Positions 12,540 to 23,593 of a stretch of DNA of 64,000 nt are shown here, in pieces; positions within the stretch are counted from its first letter, which is position 1; every line of letters begins with the position of its first letter. The notes below the pieces were generated by a model, which saw only the letters and a program-made list of their open reading frames with translations, did no database searches and had not been told where the DNA came from. A program made the position numbers and the translations under genes. The DNA lies in the NCBI RefSeq assembly GCF_011694815.1, contig NZ_CP050177.1:6641501-6705500 (forward strand). The letters are read 5' to 3'. Source of the stretch: Streptomyces liangshanensis. GTDB taxonomy: Bacteria > Actinomycetota > Actinomycetes > Streptomycetales > Streptomycetaceae.

Positions 12540-13863
12540 GGCTGTGTCCTCTCGGTGCGGGGGAGTGGAGGGCCAGGGCGGCGGAGAGTTCGGGACCGAT
12601 CTCCCGCACCGAGGCCTGGCGGGGATGTCTGCCCAGCGTGTGGACGAGGCGCCGCAGGTCGGCGGCGATCGTGGCGGAGTGGGTGAGCCGTACGGAGGGG
12701 AGCACCTCACGCGTCAGATGACACGCGTGGTCGATCTCGCCCGCGGCGGCGTGGGCGAGGGCCCGCCGTACGCCGTAACGGGCGCGGGTCCGCATCGCAT
12801 GCTCGGGTATGCGGGCATGCTCGCGGTCCAGGACCTGGGCCGCCTCGTCGGGGCGCCCCAGTTCGTAGAGGCACCACCCCGTGAACATCGCGACCACGTC
12901 GGGCAGGTGGGACGCGCCGAGCACGGGCGCCACCGGGTCCGACAGACCACGGTCGAGCAAACCGCGCGCTTGCTCCAGGCTTCGCGTACAGGCGTCGTGA
13001 CTGCCCTCCGCGGCCAGACCCTGGGCCAGATGCTGCGCCGCGAGACCACGCACGCGAGGAGGTGCGTCACTGTTGAGCGCACGCTCGGACAGTTCCACGG
13101 ACTCGCGCAACTGTCCGCGGTACAGGCAGAGGAGAGAGCGTCTGACCCAGGAGTAGGCGACAAGAGCAGGGTCGTCCCCGGCCCTCGCGAGTTGAACCGC
13201 GCGGTCGGTCCACCACAGCGCCGAGCGGTCGTCGCCCAGTTCCTGAGCCATCCAACCGGTGTACTCCGCGTACCGCGACGCCAGAACCAGCAGCGCCGCA
13301 CGGGTACGGGACCCCGAGCGCATCGCGAGCTGTTCGAGCGCGTGGGTCTGGGCGATGAGCGGAGGCAGCACGCCGGCCGGGCCGGATGCCTGACCGATGC
13401 GCCGGAACTGGTCGAACAGCAGACGCGAGGCGTCGACCACCGTGTCGGCTCCCGCGCCGGAGGGATCGGGTGTGCCCGCCGCCTCCACGTGCATGGTCAG
13501 GACCGAAGCCGCACCGGCCGCGATCACACTCCGGCGCCTCACCGGCTGGAACGAACTGGACCCGTCCTGGTCCAAGCGCATCAACCACACCTCACCGTCG
13601 TATCCGGAATCGGGCAGGGGGCGGTCCGCCTCCTGCCGGGGGACCAGGGCCGAGAGCGCGCCTCCCGCCCTCAACTGGGTGTCGCAGAGTCTGGCCAGTT
13701 CGGGTGTGGGGCGTTTGAGGCCTCTTTCGACCTTGCTGAGCTGGCCCTTGCTGTAATGGACGAGCCGGCCCAGTTCCTCCAACGACAACAGCGCTTCCGT
13801 GCGCCGTCGTCTCAGCTCACACCCGAAGTCGTGCGACTGCTCCAGCACTGCGACCTCCGTCAT
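12532..13863 (-). CDS. XRE-family regulator with TPR-like C-terminal region
   Basis: It has 443 residues. The helix-turn-helix spans about 14-68 (LRRRRTEALLSLEELGRLV, YSKGQLSKVERGLKRPTPEL). A basic linker and a Thr/Ala-rich segment follow, then helical repeats from about 170 onward (ALEQLAMRSG, RAVQLARAGDD, YRGQLRESVELSERAL) typical of Streptomyces XRE proteins with TPR sensor regions. It is the first gene of the operon and its stop overlaps the TIR start, so it probably controls expression of the TIR module; what it senses is unknown. It is divergent from priA across a 200-bp intergenic region that should contain its promoter. Confidence 0.85.
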   Translation of the reverse strand: MTEVAVLEQSHDFGCELRRRRTEALLSLEELGRLVHYSKGQLSKVERGLKRPTPELARLCDTQLRAGGALSALVPRQEADRPLPDSGYDGEVWLMRLDQDGSSSFQPVRRRSVIAAGAASVLTMHVEAAGTPDPSGAGADTVVDASRLLFDQFRRIGQASGPAGVLPPLIAQTHALEQLAMRSGSRTRAALLVLASRYAEYTGWMAQELGDDRSALWWTDRAVQLARAGDDPALVAYSWVRRSLLCLYRGQLRESVELSERALNSDAPPRVRGLAAQHLAQGLAAEGSHDACTRSLEQARGLLDRGLSDPVAPVLGASHLPDVVAMFTGWCLYELGRPDEAAQVLDREHARIPEHAMRTRARYGVRRALAHAAAGEIDHACHLTREVLPSVRLTHSATIAADLRRLVHTLGRHPRQASVREIGPELSAALALHSPAPRGHSHA

Positions 13864-14064
13864 CCTCCGACCGGGCTGCCGGGTGGGTGACGCGATTCAG
13901 ACTGCGTCAGCCGGCAGGGCAGAACAAGGCGAACAGGGACGTTTCCCGTTTCCTCTTCGGCAGGGAACCCGACCCCCGGGGGCGTGTCGAGACGACCACC
14001 GGGCGAGGTGTCTCAATCCGCACCAGGTCTGCCGGTGTCGGTGGGGTCTGGTAGGTATGAAGCT

Positions 14065-16215
14065 GTGAGCAGCGACGACAGGCAGTCTGAGGGGTCCGGT
14101 GAGGGGGGCGGGCCCGAGCAGCTCGCGTTCATCCGGGAGACCGTGCGGAAGGCCAAGGTGCCGCGGGCGAAGCCGCGGACGTGGCGGGGGGCCGCGTTGG
14201 CGGCGGAGTTGCCGGTGGCGCGGGTGGTGGTGAACAAGGGGGTGCTGCACCTCGACCAGTTCTTCGACTACGCCGTGCCCGAGGAGCTGGACCGGGACGC
14301 GCAGCCCGGGGTGCGGGTGCGGGTGCGGTTCGGGGCCGGGGCGCATCAGGTGCGGGGCGGGCGGCGCGAGGGCGGGCGGCTGATCGACGGGTTCGTCGTG
14401 GAGCGGCGGGCCGAGTCGGACTACTCGGGGCCGCTGGCGGCGCTGGCCGGGGTGGTGTCGCCCGAGCCCGTGCTCGGCGCCGAGCTGCTGGGTCTCGCGC
14501 GGGCCGTCGCCGACCGGTACGCGGGGAGCCTCGCGGACGTGTTGCAGTTGGCGGTGCCGCCCAGGAACGCGCGCGCGGAGAGCAAGCCGTCCCCCGAGCC
14601 GCTGCCGCCGCCCGCGGCGCCGGGTCCGGGGACCTGGGAGCGGTACGGGAAGGGCGCGGCGTTCCTCGACGCGCTCGCCGGGGGCGGGGCGCCGCGTGCC
14701 GTGTGGACCGCGCTGCCCGGGCCGCACTGGGCGGACGAGCTGGCGCGGGCCGTGGCGGCCACGCTGGCCTCCGGCCGGGGCGCGCTCGTCGTCGTACCGG
14801 ACGGGCGGGTCGCCGGCCGGGTCGACGCGGCGCTCACGGACCTGCTGGGGGCCGGGCGGCACGCGCTGCTGACGGCCGAGGCCGGTCCCGAGAAGCGGTA
14901 CCGGGAGTGGCTGGCCGTACGGCGGGGCGCGGTGCGCGCGGTCGTCGGGACCCGCGCGGCGATGTTCGCTCCCGTACGGAACCTGGGCCTGGTGGCCCTC
15001 TGGGACGACGGCGACGGCAGCCACAGCGAGCAGCACGCGCCGCAGCCGCACGCCCGGGAGGTCCTGCTGCTGCGGGCGGCCCACGACAAGTGCGGCTTCC
15101 TGCTGGGCAGTACGAGCTGCACGGTGGAGGCCGCCCAGCTGGTCGAGACGGGCTGGGCGCTGCCGCTCGCCGCCGACCGCGAGCAGGTGCGGGTGGCGGC
15201 CCCGCTGGTCCGTACCGTCGGCGACGGCGAGTTGGCCAGGGACGAGGCCGCCCGGGCGGCCCGGCTGCCCAGCCTGGCCTGGCAGGCGGTCAGGGAGGGG
15301 CTCAAGTCGGGCCCGGTGCTGGTGCAGGTGCCCCGGCGTGGCTACGTACCCCGGCTGGCCTGCGAACGCTGCCGTACGCCCGCCCGCTGCCGCCACTGCG
15401 CGGGGCCGCTGGAGGCCCCGGAGCAGCGGGAGTTGCACTGCACGTGGTGCGGGAGGGGCGAGTCGGCGTGGCGCTGCGTGGAGTGCGGGAGTACGCGGCT
15501 GCGCGCGCAGATCGTCGGGGCGCGGCGGACGGCGGAGGAGCTGGGGCGGGCCTTCCCGGCGGTCCCGGTGCGTACGTCGGGGCGCGACCATGTCCTCGAT
15601 TCCGTACCGGGGCGTCCCGCGCTGGTGGTCAGCACGCCGGGGGCCGAGCCGGTCGCGGAGGGCGGCGGATACGCGGCCGCGCTGCTGCTGGACGGGTGGG
15701 CGATGCTCGGGCGGCCCGATCTGCGGGCGGCCGAGGAGGCGTTGCGGCGCTGGACGCAGGCGTCGTCGCTGGTGCGGGGGCAGGGGGAGGGCGGCACGGT
15801 CGTGATCGTCGCCGAGCCGACGCAGCGGCCGGTGCAGGCGCTGGTCCGCTGGGACCCGGTGGGGCACGCGCAGCGTGAGCTGGCGGAGCGGGCCGAGCTG
15901 GGGTTCCCGCCGGTGTCGCGGATGGCGGCGGTGACGGGGCGGGCGGAGACGGTCGGGGCGTTCCTGGGGTCGGCCGCCTTGCCGCCGGACGTGGAGGTGC
16001 TGGGGCCCGTACCGCTGCCGGTCGCGGAGCCGGGGCGGCCGCGCAGGCCGGGGGATCCACCGCCGGGGGAGGTCTGGGAGCGGGTGTTGCTGCGGGTGCC
16101 GCCGGGGAGCGGTGCTGCGTTGGCGGGGGCGTTGAAGGCGGCTCAGGCGGGGCGGATGGCTCGGGGTGGGGAGTCGGCTGTGCGGGTGCGGATCGATCCG
16201 CCGGACATTGGGTGA
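14065..16215 (+). CDS. priA: primosomal protein N' (PriA), ATPase-degenerate actinobacterial form
   Basis: PriA restarts stalled replication forks. The N-terminal DNA-binding region (ARVVVNKGVLHLDQFFDYAV) and the zinc-binding Cys pairs are intact (CERC and CRHC, then CTWC and CVEC, about residues 430-475). The helicase core has lost its ATP motifs: the Walker A position reads VWTALPGPHWADELARA instead of GxxGxGKT, and the DEEH box is WDDGDGSHSE. As I recall, this is usual in actinobacterial PriA, which is annotated as a probable N' protein. GTG 14065 gives 716 residues; the 27 residues before it in frame lack family similarity. In S. coelicolor priA directly follows metK; here an island intervenes. 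Confidence 0.9.
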   Translation: MSSDDRQSEGSGEGGGPEQLAFIRETVRKAKVPRAKPRTWRGAALAAELPVARVVVNKGVLHLDQFFDYAVPEELDRDAQPGVRVRVRFGAGAHQVRGGRREGGRLIDGFVVERRAESDYSGPLAALAGVVSPEPVLGAELLGLARAVADRYAGSLADVLQLAVPPRNARAESKPSPEPLPPPAAPGPGTWERYGKGAAFLDALAGGGAPRAVWTALPGPHWADELARAVAATLASGRGALVVVPDGRVAGRVDAALTDLLGAGRHALLTAEAGPEKRYREWLAVRRGAVRAVVGTRAAMFAPVRNLGLVALWDDGDGSHSEQHAPQPHAREVLLLRAAHDKCGFLLGSTSCTVEAAQLVETGWALPLAADREQVRVAAPLVRTVGDGELARDEAARAARLPSLAWQAVREGLKSGPVLVQVPRRGYVPRLACERCRTPARCRHCAGPLEAPEQRELHCTWCGRGESAWRCVECGSTRLRAQIVGARRTAEELGRAFPAVPVRTSGRDHVLDSVPGRPALVVSTPGAEPVAEGGGYAAALLLDGWAMLGRPDLRAAEEALRRWTQASSLVRGQGEGGTVVIVAEPTQRPVQALVRWDPVGHAQRELAERAELGFPPVSRMAAVTGRAETVGAFLGSAALPPDVEVLGPVPLPVAEPGRPRRPGDPPPGEVWERVLLRVPPGSGAALAGALKAAQAGRMARGGESAVRVRIDPPDIG

Positions 16216-16283
16216 GGGGGGTGCGGTGCGGGGCGGGCCGGGGCGGGGCGGGGTTGGGCGGGCTCGGCCTTCGGCCTTGCTGT

Positions 16284-16306
16284 GTCCTCAATCGCCGGAC
16301 GGGCTT
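16284..16306 (+). repeat. extragenic element copy 1
   Basis: This copy contains CCTCAATCGCCGGACGGGCT, part of a dispersed extragenic element found four times in the window (also 16352-16374, 60225-60246 and, inverted, 60292-60314). All copies are in gene-free DNA between convergent genes. Confidence 0.85.
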
Positions 16307-16351
16307 GAAGTGTCCGCCGGCCGGGGGATGGGTGCGGGCCGGGGGTGGGGT

Positions 16352-16391
16352 GTCCTCAATCGCCGGACGGGCTTGTGCAGCCCGTCCGGCG
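16352..16391. terminator. extragenic element copy 2 folded as a terminator hairpin
   Basis: The element core CGCCGGACGGGCT (16361-16373) pairs with AGCCCGTCCGGCG (16379-16391) around a five-base loop. It is placed between the ends of priA and the minus-strand gene at 16408, where it would stop both transcripts. Confidence 0.75.
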
Positions 16392-16407
16392 GGTGGGGGG
16401 AGGGGGG

Positions 16408-17058
<651 letters not shown>

Positions 17059-17243
17059 TCACGCTGCGGGGGCGTATCCGCATATGCGCGGGGCGCGCGG
17101 TGCGACGTACGCCCCCTCGGGTCCCGGTCCGGGTCGCCGGCCGGGTCTCCGTCCCCGCGGGCCCATAGACTGGTGCGTCGCCCGCCCCGCGCGGGCGCCC
17201 GGCACACCCGTACCGCACCCGTCCGAGAGGCAGTCAGCCACCG

Positions 17244-18188
17244 ATGAAGCTCGTCTTCGCCGGCACCCCCGAGGTCGCCGTACCCGCCCTGGACGCACTC
17301 CTCGCCTCGGGCAGGCACGAGGTCGCCGCCGTCGTGACCCGGCCCGACGCCCCCGCGGGACGCGGCCGCAGGCTGGTCGCCAGCCCGGTCGCCGAGCGCG
17401 CGGAGGAGGCCGGCATCGAGGTGCTCAAGCCCGCGAAGCCCCGCGACGAGGACTTCCTCGCCCGGCTGCGGGAGATCGCCCCCGACTGCTGCCCGGTCGT
17501 CGCGTACGGCGCGCTGCTGCCGCGCGTCGCCCTCGACATCCCCGCCCACGGCTGGGTCAACCTGCACTTCTCGCTGCTGCCGGCCTGGCGCGGCGCCGCG
17601 CCCGTGCAGCACGCGGTGATGGCCGGTGACGAGATGACCGGCGCGGCCACCTTCCAGATCGAGGAGGGGCTGGACTCGGGTCCGGTGTACGGGGTGATCA
17701 CCGAGGCGGTACGGCCCACCGACACCAGCGGCGACCTGCTGACCCGCCTCGCCTTCGCCGGCTCGGGACTGCTCGCCGCCACCATGGACGGCATCGAGGA
17801 CGGCACCCTCAAGCCCCGCCCGCAGCCCGCCGACGGCATCACGCTCGCCCCGAAGCTGTCCGTCGAGGACGCGCGCGTCGACTGGGGGGCGCCCGCGCTG
17901 CGCGTCGACCGGGTCGTCCGCGCCTGCACCCCCGCCCCCGGCGCCTGGACGGTCTTCCGCGGCGAGCGGCTCAAGCTGATCCAGATCGGGCTGTTCCCCG
18001 GCCGTACGGAACTGGCCTCGGGCGAGCTGGCCGTGGGCAAGAACGCCGTGCACGTGGGGACCGGTTCGCACGACGTCGAGCTGCTGTGGGTCCAGCCGCA
18101 GGGCAAGAAGCCCATGCGCGCAGCCGACTGGGCGCGCGGGGTACGGATCGCCCCGGGCGAACGGCTGGGCGCGGCCGACGTAGGCTGA
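17244..18188 (+). CDS. fmt: methionyl-tRNA formyltransferase
   Basis: It formylates initiator Met-tRNA with 10-formyl-[23 protein letters not shown] at the N-terminus, the catalytic stretch [18 protein letters not shown] (Asn/His and SLLP signature) and GLDSGPVYG with the catalytic Asp are present. It has 314 residues, with a C-terminal OB-like domain ([15 protein letters not shown] onward). rsmB follows 33 bases later, probably as one unit. Confidence 0.96.
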   Translation: MKLVFAGTPEVAVPALDALLASGRHEVAAVVTRPDAPAGRGRRLVASPVAERAEEAGIEVLKPAKPRDEDFLARLREIAPDCCPVVAYGALLPRVALDIPAHGWVNLHFSLLPAWRGAAPVQHAVMAGDEMTGAATFQIEEGLDSGPVYGVITEAVRPTDTSGDLLTRLAFAGSGLLAATMDGIEDGTLKPRPQPADGITLAPKLSVEDARVDWGAPALRVDRVVRACTPAPGAWTVFRGERLKLIQIGLFPGRTELASGELAVGKNAVHVGTGSHDVELLWVQPQGKKPMRAADWARGVRIAPGERLGAADVG

Positions 18189-18221
18189 GAGGGATCGACT
18201 CTTCCTCACCGCGGAGCACCT

Positions 18222-19655
18222 TTGAACGAGCAGGCCCGTCGCCGTCCCGCCACCCCGTACCGCCGCCCCAAGAAGGATCCCGTGCGGATGCTCGCCTTCG
18301 AGGCGCTGCGGGCGGTGGACGAACGGGACGCGTACGCGAACCTCGTTCTGCCGCCCCTCCTCAAGAAGGCCAGAGAGAACAAGGAGTTCGAGACCCGCGA
18401 CGCGGCCCTCGCCACCGAGCTGGTGTACGGGACGCTGCGCCGCCAGGGCACGTACGACGCGATCATCTCCGCGTGCATCGACCGGCCGCTGCGCGAGGTC
18501 GACCCGCCCGTCCTGGACGTGCTGGCCCTCGGCGCCCACCAGCTCCTCGGCACCCGCATCCCGACGCACGCCGCCGTCTCCGCCAGTGTCGAGCTGGCCC
18601 GGGTGGTGCTCGGCGACGGCCGCGCGCGGTTCGTCAACGCCGTCCTGCGGAAGATCTCGCAGCACGACCTGGACTCCTGGCTCCAGCAGGTCGCCCCGTC
18701 GTACGACCAGGACCCGGAGGACCATCTCGCGGTGGTCCACTCCCACCCGCGCTGGGTGGTCTCCGCGCTGTGGGACGCGCTGGGCGGCGGCCGGGCCGGC
18801 ATCGAGGACCTGCTCGAAGCGGACAACGAACGCCCCGAGGTGACGCTGGTCGCCCGCCCCGGCCGCTCCACCACCGCCGAACTCGTCGCGGCGGTCGGCG
18901 AGGACTCCGCGCTGCCGGGCCGCTGGTCGCCCTACGCGGTACGGCTGGCCGAGGGCGGCGAGCCGGGCGCGCTGGACGCGGTACGGGAGGGGCGCGCCGG
19001 GGTCCAGGACGAGGGCAGCCAGCTCGTCGCGGCGGCCGTGGCCAACGCCCCGCTCGACGGCGCGGACGCCCGCTGGCTCGACGGCTGCGCGGGTCCCGGC
19101 GGGAAGGCGGCCCTCATGGCCGCGCTCGCCGCCGAACGTGGCGCCCTCCTGCTGGCCGCCGAGAAGCAGCCCCACCGCGCCCGCCTGGTGGCCCGCGCGC
19201 TCGCCGGGAACCCGGGTCCTTACCAGGTGATCACCGCCGACGGCACCCGCCCGCCCTGGGTCCCCGGCTCCTTCGACCGGGTGCTCGTCGACGTCCCCTG
19301 CTCGGGCCTGGGCGCCCTGCGCCGCCGTCCCGAGTCGCGCTGGCGCCGCCGCCCCGAGGACCTGGAGGGCTTCGCCCCGCTCCAACGCGGCCTGCTGCGC
19401 GAGGCGTTGGGCGCCGTACGGATCGGCGGCATCGTCGGGTACGCGACGTGCTCGCCGCACCTCGCCGAGACCCGGATCGTGGTCGAGGACGTCCTCGGCG
19501 GACGCGGCGGCCCCGCCGTCGCCGCGGAATGGGTCGACGCCAGGCCGCTGATGCCGGGCGTGCCCGCGCTCGGCGACGGGCCCGACGTCCAGCTCTGGCC
19601 GCACCTGCACGGCACGGACGCGATGTACCTGGCGCTGCTGCGCCGTACCGCGTGA
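18222..19655 (+). CDS. rsmB: 16S rRNA (cytosine-967-C5)-methyltransferase
   Basis: It methylates C967 of 16S rRNA with SAM. An N-terminal NusB-like helical domain (about 20-160, DAALATELVYGTLRRQGTYD) precedes a Rossmann methyltransferase domain. The SAM motif is DGCAGPGGKAALMAAL, with DVPCSGLGALRRRPE (Cys of motif IV) and GYATCSPHLAETR (nucleophilic Cys of motif VI). The start is the rare codon TTG at 18222, chosen because GGAG lies 7-10 bases upstream and the protein begins with the usual basic tail. It has 477 residues. Its last codons form part of a tandem repeat. Confidence 0.94.
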   Translation: MNEQARRRPATPYRRPKKDPVRMLAFEALRAVDERDAYANLVLPPLLKKARENKEFETRDAALATELVYGTLRRQGTYDAIISACIDRPLREVDPPVLDVLALGAHQLLGTRIPTHAAVSASVELARVVLGDGRARFVNAVLRKISQHDLDSWLQQVAPSYDQDPEDHLAVVHSHPRWVVSALWDALGGGRAGIEDLLEADNERPEVTLVARPGRSTTAELVAAVGEDSALPGRWSPYAVRLAEGGEPGALDAVREGRAGVQDEGSQLVAAAVANAPLDGADARWLDGCAGPGGKAALMAALAAERGALLLAAEKQPHRARLVARALAGNPGPYQVITADGTRPPWVPGSFDRVLVDVPCSGLGALRRRPESRWRRRPEDLEGFAPLQRGLLREALGAVRIGGIVGYATCSPHLAETRIVVEDVLGGRGGPAVAAEWVDARPLMPGVPALGDGPDVQLWPHLHGTDAMYLALLRRTA

Positions 19656-19753
19656 TCCGACCGGCGGGCTCGTACCGCCTGATCTGACCGTCCCGGCCGT
19701 ACCGCGTGGCCCGGTCGACCGGCTCGTACCGCCCGATCCGACCGGCGGGCGGG
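19646..19753 (+). repeat. four degenerate 27-bp tandem repeats at the rsmB 3' end
   Basis: Units start at 19646, 19673, 19700 and 19727, each opening TACCGC and carrying variants of GATCCGACCGGCGGGCTCG. Unit 1 contains the last codons and TGA of rsmB, so the array appears to have grown out of the gene end. Confidence 0.85.
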
Positions 19754-19883
19754 GCCTGTCGGCGCGGCCCCCGGCGCGATACGCGAGGATTGCGCGGAGT
19801 GTGACTGTCCGTGGCCGACATCCGGCCGGACCGGGGTCCCCAGGACGGTCGGGAAGCGGCCCGGAGCATGGCAGGCTTGGCAC

Positions 19884-20567
19884 ATGGCTCAGATCAACCC
19901 CAGCATCCTGTCCGCCGACTTCTCCCGGCTCGCGGAGGAGGCGAAGGCCGTCGAGGGCGCCGACTGGCTCCATGTCGACGTCATGGACAACCACTTCGTA
20001 CCGAACCTGACCCTCGGCGTGCCGGTGGTCGAGGCCCTCGGTCGGGCGACGGACACCCCGCTGGACTGCCACCTGATGATCGAGGACCCGGACCGCTGGG
20101 CCCCGCAGTACGTCGAGGCGGGAGCGGGCTCGGTGACCTTCCACGTGGAGGCCGCCGCCGCGCCCGTACGGCTGGCCCGGGAGATCCGCGCCAAGGGGGC
20201 CAGGGCGTCCATGGCCCTCAAGCCCGCGACGCCGATCGAGCCCTACGAGGACCTCCTTCCCGAGCTCGACATGCTCCTGATCATGACGGTCGAGCCGGGC
20301 TTCGGCGGGCAGGCGTTCCTGGACATCATGCTGCCGAAGATCCGCCGGACCCGGCAGCTGATCGCCAAGCACGGCCTGGAGCTGTGGCTCCAGGTCGACG
20401 GCGGGGTCTCCGCCACCACCATCGAGCGCTGCGCCGAGGCCGGCGCCGACGTCTTCGTGGCCGGTTCCGCCGTCTACGGGACGGACGATCCGGCCGCCGC
20501 CGTACGGATGCTGCGCAACCAGGCGACCGAGGCCACCGCCGCCGCGCCCTGGGCGTGCGCCCACTGA
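19884..20567 (+). CDS. rpe: ribulose-phosphate 3-epimerase
   Basis: It interconverts ribulose-5-P and xylulose-5-P in the pentose phosphate pathway. It is a TIM barrel of 227 residues starting [17 protein letters not shown], with metal and catalytic residues in [39 protein letters not shown] and LQVDGGV. ATG 19884 is the only sensible start. The last 15 residues ([14 protein letters not shown]) are outside the fold. Confidence 0.96.
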   Translation: MAQINPSILSADFSRLAEEAKAVEGADWLHVDVMDNHFVPNLTLGVPVVEALGRATDTPLDCHLMIEDPDRWAPQYVEAGAGSVTFHVEAAAAPVRLAREIRAKGARASMALKPATPIEPYEDLLPELDMLLIMTVEPGFGGQAFLDIMLPKIRRTRQLIAKHGLELWLQVDGGVSATTIERCAEAGADVFVAGSAVYGTDDPAAAVRMLRNQATEATAAAPWACAH

Positions 20568-20756
20568 ACCGATTGAACCGATCACCGGGCTCGCGCGTAC
20601 CGGGAACGAACGGGCCGCGCGGGTACGAGGCCGCCGGGCCACGCGCAAGTGAACGGGGCCCGACAGGGCTGATCAAGAACGGCTGGATCTGACAGGATGA
20701 AGAGCGGATCCGGAGTGCGAAGAGCCCAGAGTGTGAAGAGCAGTGAGGAGATCGCG

Positions 20757-21782
20757 GTGTCTGGTATGTCGGCGGGTCGGCCGGCCCTGCGGATGGGACC
20801 CGCGGAGCTGGTGCAGGCGGCGGCCATGGCACGCCGTTTCTACCTCGAGGGCAAGTCCAAGATCCAGATCGCGGAGGAGTTCGGCGTCAGCCGCTTCAAG
20901 GTGGCCCGGGTCCTGGAGACGGCCCTGGAGCGCGATCTCGTACGGATCGAGATCCGCGTGCCCGCCGAGCTGGACGCGGAGCGCTCCGATGCCCTGCGCG
21001 CCCGGTACGGCCTGCGGCACGCCGTCGTCGTGGAATCCCCCGCGGACGCCGCCGACGAGTCGCCCGACCCGGAGAACCTGGGCGAGGTGGCCGCCGACCT
21101 GCTCGGCGAACTGGTCGCCGAGGGTGACGTGCTCGGGCTGGCCTGGGGCCGCTCCACGATCCACATGGCGGCCGCGCTCGACCGGCTGCCGCCCTGCACG
21201 GTCGTCCAGCTGACCGGGGTGTACGACGCGGGCACGGCCGAGCGCGGCTCGGTCGAGGCCGTACGGCGCGCCGCCCAGGTCTCCGGCGGCGAGGCCCACC
21301 CCATCTACGCGCCCATGCTGCTCCCCGACCCGGCGACGGCCGCCGCGCTGCGCAGCCAGCCGGGCATCGCCCGCGCCTTCGAGTACTTCGACAAGGTGAC
21401 GGTCGCGGCCGTCTCCATCGGCTCGTGGGAGGCCGGGATCTCCACGGTCCACGACATGCTGAGCGACGAGGAGCGGTCGCACTACGCGTCGCTCGGCGTC
21501 GCCGCCGAGATGTCCGCGCACCTCTTCGACTCCGAGGGCCGCCGGGTCGGGCGCGACCTGGGGGAGCGGTGCATCACGGTCGAGGCCGACCGGCTGCGCC
21601 GTATCCCGGAGGTCGTGGCGATCGCGGGCGGACTGCGCAAGGCCGAGGCGATCGGGGCGGTGCTGCGCTCCGGGCTGGTCACCAGCCTGGTGACGGACAC
21701 GGCGGCGGCGGACTTCCTGCTGACGGAGTTCGCCCCGGCGCCGCGCCCCGCGCTGGAGCGGTCGGACCCGGACGGCGACTGA
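20757..21782 (+). CDS. SorC/DeoR-type sugar-binding transcriptional regulator
   Basis: It has 341 residues from GTG 20757, which has TGAGGAG 6 bases upstream; an ATG at 20697 in the same frame is possible but lacks a good ribosome site. The HTH is near residues 20-55 (ARRFYLEGKSKIQIAEEFGV, SRFKVARVLE). The effector domain of the SorC family has the segments VLGLAWGRSTIHMAAAL and RIPEVVAIAGGLRKAEAIG, resembling a phosphosugar isomerase fold. It follows rpe, so pentose-phosphate or nucleoside sugars are plausible ligands; that is inference. Confidence 0.85.
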   Translation: MSGMSAGRPALRMGPAELVQAAAMARRFYLEGKSKIQIAEEFGVSRFKVARVLETALERDLVRIEIRVPAELDAERSDALRARYGLRHAVVVESPADAADESPDPENLGEVAADLLGELVAEGDVLGLAWGRSTIHMAAALDRLPPCTVVQLTGVYDAGTAERGSVEAVRRAAQVSGGEAHPIYAPMLLPDPATAAALRSQPGIARAFEYFDKVTVAAVSIGSWEAGISTVHDMLSDEERSHYASLGVAAEMSAHLFDSEGRRVGRDLGERCITVEADRLRRIPEVVAIAGGLRKAEAIGAVLRSGLVTSLVTDTAAADFLLTEFAPAPRPALERSDPDGD

Positions 21783-21982
21783 CCGGGCGGCCCGCGAGGG
21801 GATCCGGGCGCGTCGGCGCCACCCGGTCGCCCCGGCCCGTACCCCTGGAGGAAGCCCCAGCGCGTGGCCCGGTGATCGGGAGGAACCCACAGAACCGGGT
21901 CCCCGTGTTCGCCCGGAAGCGGGGTGATCGGCGATGATGACACAGGAGCCGCCGCCCCGGTCCTGCCCAGGACCCGTGCTGA

Positions 21983-23470
<1,488 letters not shown>

Positions 23471-23593
23471 GCCGTCCCGGGTGGCGGGGCAGGCTGTCGA
23501 AGTCCGCGAAAAGTTTCTGGGATTCGCGGACATGGATGGGTGCGGACCGGGTAAGCGCCCTCCCGCACTGTCCACGGAGCAAGGGAGGCCGAT

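Noticed and set aside
8674..13863. Prophage or integrative element
   Set aside because: No integrase, phage structural gene, tRNA attachment site or flanking direct repeats visible.
13864..14064. Small gene between the XRE regulator and priA
   Set aside because: No frame with ribosome site and codon bias; it is most likely a divergent promoter region.
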